Origin: Chloroflexota bacterium
GTDB lineage: Bacteria > Chloroflexota > Dormibacteria > CF-121
Direction of reading: 5' to 3'
Length of the DNA stretch: 7,135 bases
Assembly: GCA_005889395.1 (NCBI GenBank)
Contig: VBFX01000041.1
Coordinates: forward strand, 1 to 7,135
The notes beneath the pieces were generated by a model. That model was not told where the DNA came from. It did not search any database and saw nothing but the letters and a program-made list of their open reading frames with translations. Position 1 is the stretch's first letter, and each line of letters starts with the position of its first letter. The translations under genes and the position numbers were made by a program. Shown here piece after piece: positions 5,480 to 7,135 of the stretch.

Positions 5480-6734
5480 CCGACGCCCGCCGGGCTTCGA
5501 CGCGGAGCATCTGCAGCAGCAGGGTCCACAGGAGGAGCAGCCCCACCAGCTTGACGGAGGTGCCGGCCAGCACCAGCGCCGCGTCGGTCCAGGAGTGGAC
5601 CTGCATATCGGCCGGCAGGGGGAAGGCGCGGCGGTCCACCCAGCACATCGCATACGCGGCAAGCAGCCACCAGGAGTAGCGCGCGCCGGGCCGGCGGACG
5701 GTGATCCAGGCGATGCCGGTGGCGAGCGGGAGCAGGAGGGTCACCAGGTGGTGCTGCCAGGTGACGCTGCTCACGATCAGCAGCGCGGTGACCAGCGCCG
5801 ACACGCTGAGGCGAAGGGTCCATGTCTCTTGGGCCCCGTGGCGCGCGAACCAGAGCGTGACGCCGATGAGCGCGATCGCGGCGGCGGCGATGATCACCTT
5901 GGCCACCGTCTGGGTCGCGTTGCCAAAGAGATTGGGTGCGAGCTCCGAGATGCGGCTCACCAGGCCGTCGATCGATCCGTTGTCCCAGTTGGCGGTCCCC
6001 AGTCCGATGCGAGGGAGCACGACGGTGAAAAATTGCCAGCTGCCCGGCGCCGCCAGCATGGTGACAACCGTCAGACCGACGAGCGTCACGCCGGCGCTGA
6101 CGGCGATGCGCCAGCGGGCCAGCCTCGCGAACAACGGGATCAGAAAGATGGGCGAGACCTTGAGGGATGCGGCCGCCGCGATGAAGGCACCGGCCAAACC
6201 GGTGCGGCGGCGTAGCGCCGCCCACAGCGTCGCGGTGATCAACAGCAACCAGACGGTGGCGACCTGCTGGAATTTGAGGTTGAGGTACACCGGCATGAAG
6301 CCGAGGCTGGCGAGCCAGAGTAGGCGCCGGCCGCTACGCGTGAGTTCTGGATGGATCCGCACCATGAGGAGCAGCGATCCGAAGAAGGCGACGTGCACGG
6401 CCAGCAGCCAGATGCGCGCCGCGGCCAGCAGGCCGAAGGCGGTGAGGGGCGCGAGCACCAGCGCGAAGAAGGGTGGGTAGATGTAGGCGACCACCCACGC
6501 CTGGGTCCCCCAGGAGTGCTTGAAGTCGGCGTAGATGTCCGTGCCGTGCGCGGCGGCCTGCGCGCCGCCGAAATAGTTGACGAAATCGAAGCGCAGGCTC
6601 TCCGGCGTCAGGGTCAGCCACTGGACGACCGACCACGTGAGGTAATAGGCGCCGATGCTGAGCACGAGCACGAGCAGCACCCGATCGCGAAACGATGCCT
6701 CGTACAAGCGCCGGACGCCGTACCAGCGTTTCAC
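5427..6734 (-). CDS. GT87/DUF2029 family membrane glycosyltransferase
   Basis: A full-length GT87-type protein of 435 residues. The helix at about 19-40 is followed by the first outward loop with Asp50-Phe-Val-Asn53-Tyr54, then Gly64-x-Asp66-Ile-Tyr68, and Tyr86-Pro87-Pro88 entering the next helix. Asp50 is the likely catalytic residue by analogy with PimE Asp58. Further motifs are Gln156-Gln157, where the family usually has Gly-Gln, then Lys192 and Pro195, an outward loop with Asn252-Gly-Ser254, and Trp326-Gln-His328-His329. The frame stays open upstream, but the GTG at 6734-6732 overlaps the previous gene's TGA as GTGA and sits just ahead of the conserved N-terminus, so it is the chosen start. 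No clear Shine-Dalgarno sequence is visible. It is probably the last gene of a leftward operon entering from the right, and its 3' end overlaps the convergent gene. It is predicted to add a sugar from a polyprenyl-phosphate donor outside the membrane; donor and acceptor are unknown. Confidence 0.88.
   Translation of the reverse strand: MKRWYGVRRLYEASFRDRVLLVLVLSIGAYYLTWSVVQWLTLTPESLRFDFVNYFGGAQAAAHGTDIYADFKHSWGTQAWVVAYIYPPFFALVLAPLTAFGLLAAARIWLLAVHVAFFGSLLLMVRIHPELTRSGRRLLWLASLGFMPVYLNLKFQQVATVWLLLITATLWAALRRRTGLAGAFIAAAASLKVSPIFLIPLFARLARWRIAVSAGVTLVGLTVVTMLAAPGSWQFFTVVLPRIGLGTANWDNGSIDGLVSRISELAPNLFGNATQTVAKVIIAAAAIALIGVTLWFARHGAQETWTLRLSVSALVTALLIVSSVTWQHHLVTLLLPLATGIAWITVRRPGARYSWWLLAAYAMCWVDRRAFPLPADMQVHSWTDAALVLAGTSVKLVGLLLLWTLLLQMLRVEARRASVRRLDQSVAGAAARPAA
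5437..5457. terminator. Hairpin within the convergent gene overlap, possible two-way terminator
   Basis: GGCC-GCGC at 5437-5444, loop AGCA, then GCGC at 5449-5452, a bulged C, and GGCC at 5454-5457 give an eight-pair G/C stem. It lies between the two convergent stop codons (5427-5429 and 5477-5479), where both operons must end. There is no T-tract on either side, so it is not a classical intrinsic terminator. It could still pause polymerase or protect 3' ends. It is also coding on both strands, so chance in a GC-rich sequence is possible. Confidence 0.3.
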
Positions 6735-7135
6735 GCGGCCCGCGCCTGGGCGATCCCGTCCGGACGTCGCATCATCACCCGGCGGTGCCAGGCGAGCAGG
6801 AGCAACGCCATCGGGATGGCCGTAAAGCCGTTGAAGAAGAAGACGTGCCAACCCACGAAATAGGCGAAGGGGATGATGGCGAAGGCCCAGATGGTCGCCT
6901 CGGTCGTGGCATCCCCCCAACCGTTCTGGTCCGCAGCGACGAGGACGGCGAGCACCGGGAGCAGCAGGATGGCGTCGAAGGAGTGGACATAGGGCAGGAG
7001 TGCGAACCAGAGCAGGAGGAAGGTCAATCCCCTGGCCAGGGGGACCCGGACCCGACGGAGCGCCCAGGCGGCGTAGGCGCACCCGACGAGAACCACCAAC
7101 AGGAGGGCGATGGTCTTGAGGGGACCACTGAGTGC
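6731..7135 (-). CDS. Polytopic membrane protein, C-terminal part, probably GT87/DUF2029-like (runs off right edge)
   Basis: An open frame enters from the right edge and ends at TGA 6733-6731, giving 134 residues of a longer protein. It holds about four membrane helices (roughly 7-24, 36-49, 80-95 and 104-116) and a short, basic, Arg/Ala-rich cytoplasmic tail. Tyr49-Val-His51-Ser-Phe-Asp54 followed by a hydrophobic helix resembles the late His-x-x-Asp or His-His segment that precedes a C-terminal helix in GT87 proteins. With the neighbouring genes, this makes a GT-C glycosyltransferase the best guess. The catalytic N-terminal loop is outside the window, so the family call is tentative. A TTG at 7099-7097 could be read as a start, but the frame and hydrophobic pattern continue to the edge, so the true start lies beyond it. 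Its stop overlaps the start of the next gene (GTGA), which points to coupled translation in one operon. Confidence 0.75.
   Translation of the reverse strand, partial: ALSGPLKTIALLLVVLVGCAYAAWALRRVRVPLARGLTFLLLWFALLPYVHSFDAILLLPVLAVLVAADQNGWGDATTEATIWAFAIIPFAYFVGWHVFFFNGFTAIPMALLLLAWHRRVMMRRPDGIAQARAA

Noticed and set aside
18..5880. Frequent CGATCG/GCGATCGC words resembling the cyanobacterial HIP1 palindrome
   Set aside because: Several fall on Ile-Ala codon pairs (ATC GCG ATC) in membrane helices, so codon and amino-acid use explain them. No positional pattern was seen.
4975..6225. Minus-strand open frame of 416 codons spanning the convergent junction
   Set aside because: It is a shifted frame of the right GT87 gene joined to antisense of the rightward one. 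The product is Arg/Pro/Ala-rich, without the hydrophobic pattern of its neighbours.
6735..7082. Upstream extension of the right GT87 gene to a start near 7082
   Set aside because: The extra 116 residues are Arg/Pro-rich shadow of the preceding membrane gene. The GTGA overlap at 6731-6734 marks the natural start.

Overview
This is a GC-rich window (about two-thirds G+C by eye) that is almost entirely coding. All seven genes appear to encode polytopic membrane proteins of the GT-C type, meaning glycosyltransferases that use a polyprenyl-phosphate sugar donor on the outer face of the cytoplasmic membrane. Four carry or partly carry the signature of GT87/DUF2029 (the family of the mycobacterial mannosyltransferase PimE) and the other three are related GT-C-like proteins. 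Dense packing, GTG starts, stop/start overlaps and the absence of Shine-Dalgarno sequences fit a high-GC bacterium. Arrays of such proteins are typical of Chloroflexota (Thermomicrobia-like) and some Actinomycetota; the phylum is an inference.

Layout: (1) A leftward operon starts at 1346 with a GT87 protein lacking its N-terminal third (375-1346). It overlaps by 22 bp a second gene that leaves the window at the left edge (1-396). (2) A 58-bp divergent intergenic region (1347-1404) is the only non-coding stretch. (3) A rightward operon of three coupled genes follows: a 439-residue GT-C protein (1405-2724), a 533-residue GT-C-like protein with a soluble C-terminal domain (2724-4325, one-base overlap), and a GT87 protein (4322-5479, GTGA overlap). 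The last carries an in-frame, palindrome-rich insert at about 4691-4786. (4) A leftward operon enters from the right edge: the C-terminal part of a membrane protein (6731-7135), coupled through GTGA to a full-length GT87 protein (5427-6734). The last genes of blocks 3 and 4 converge and overlap by 53 bp, with a strong hairpin inside the overlap.

The genes look like a paralogous array that grew by duplication, inversion and partial deletion. The N-terminus of the left-edge gene is clearly homologous to that of the 533-residue protein on the other strand. A plausible joint role is assembly of an extracytoplasmic glycolipid or lipid-linked glycan, each enzyme adding one sugar. No soluble glycosyltransferase, flippase, polyprenol enzyme or sugar-nucleotide gene is visible here, so substrate and product cannot be named.

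No RNA gene, CRISPR array, insertion sequence or origin was seen. No non-coding stretch exceeds 58 bases.
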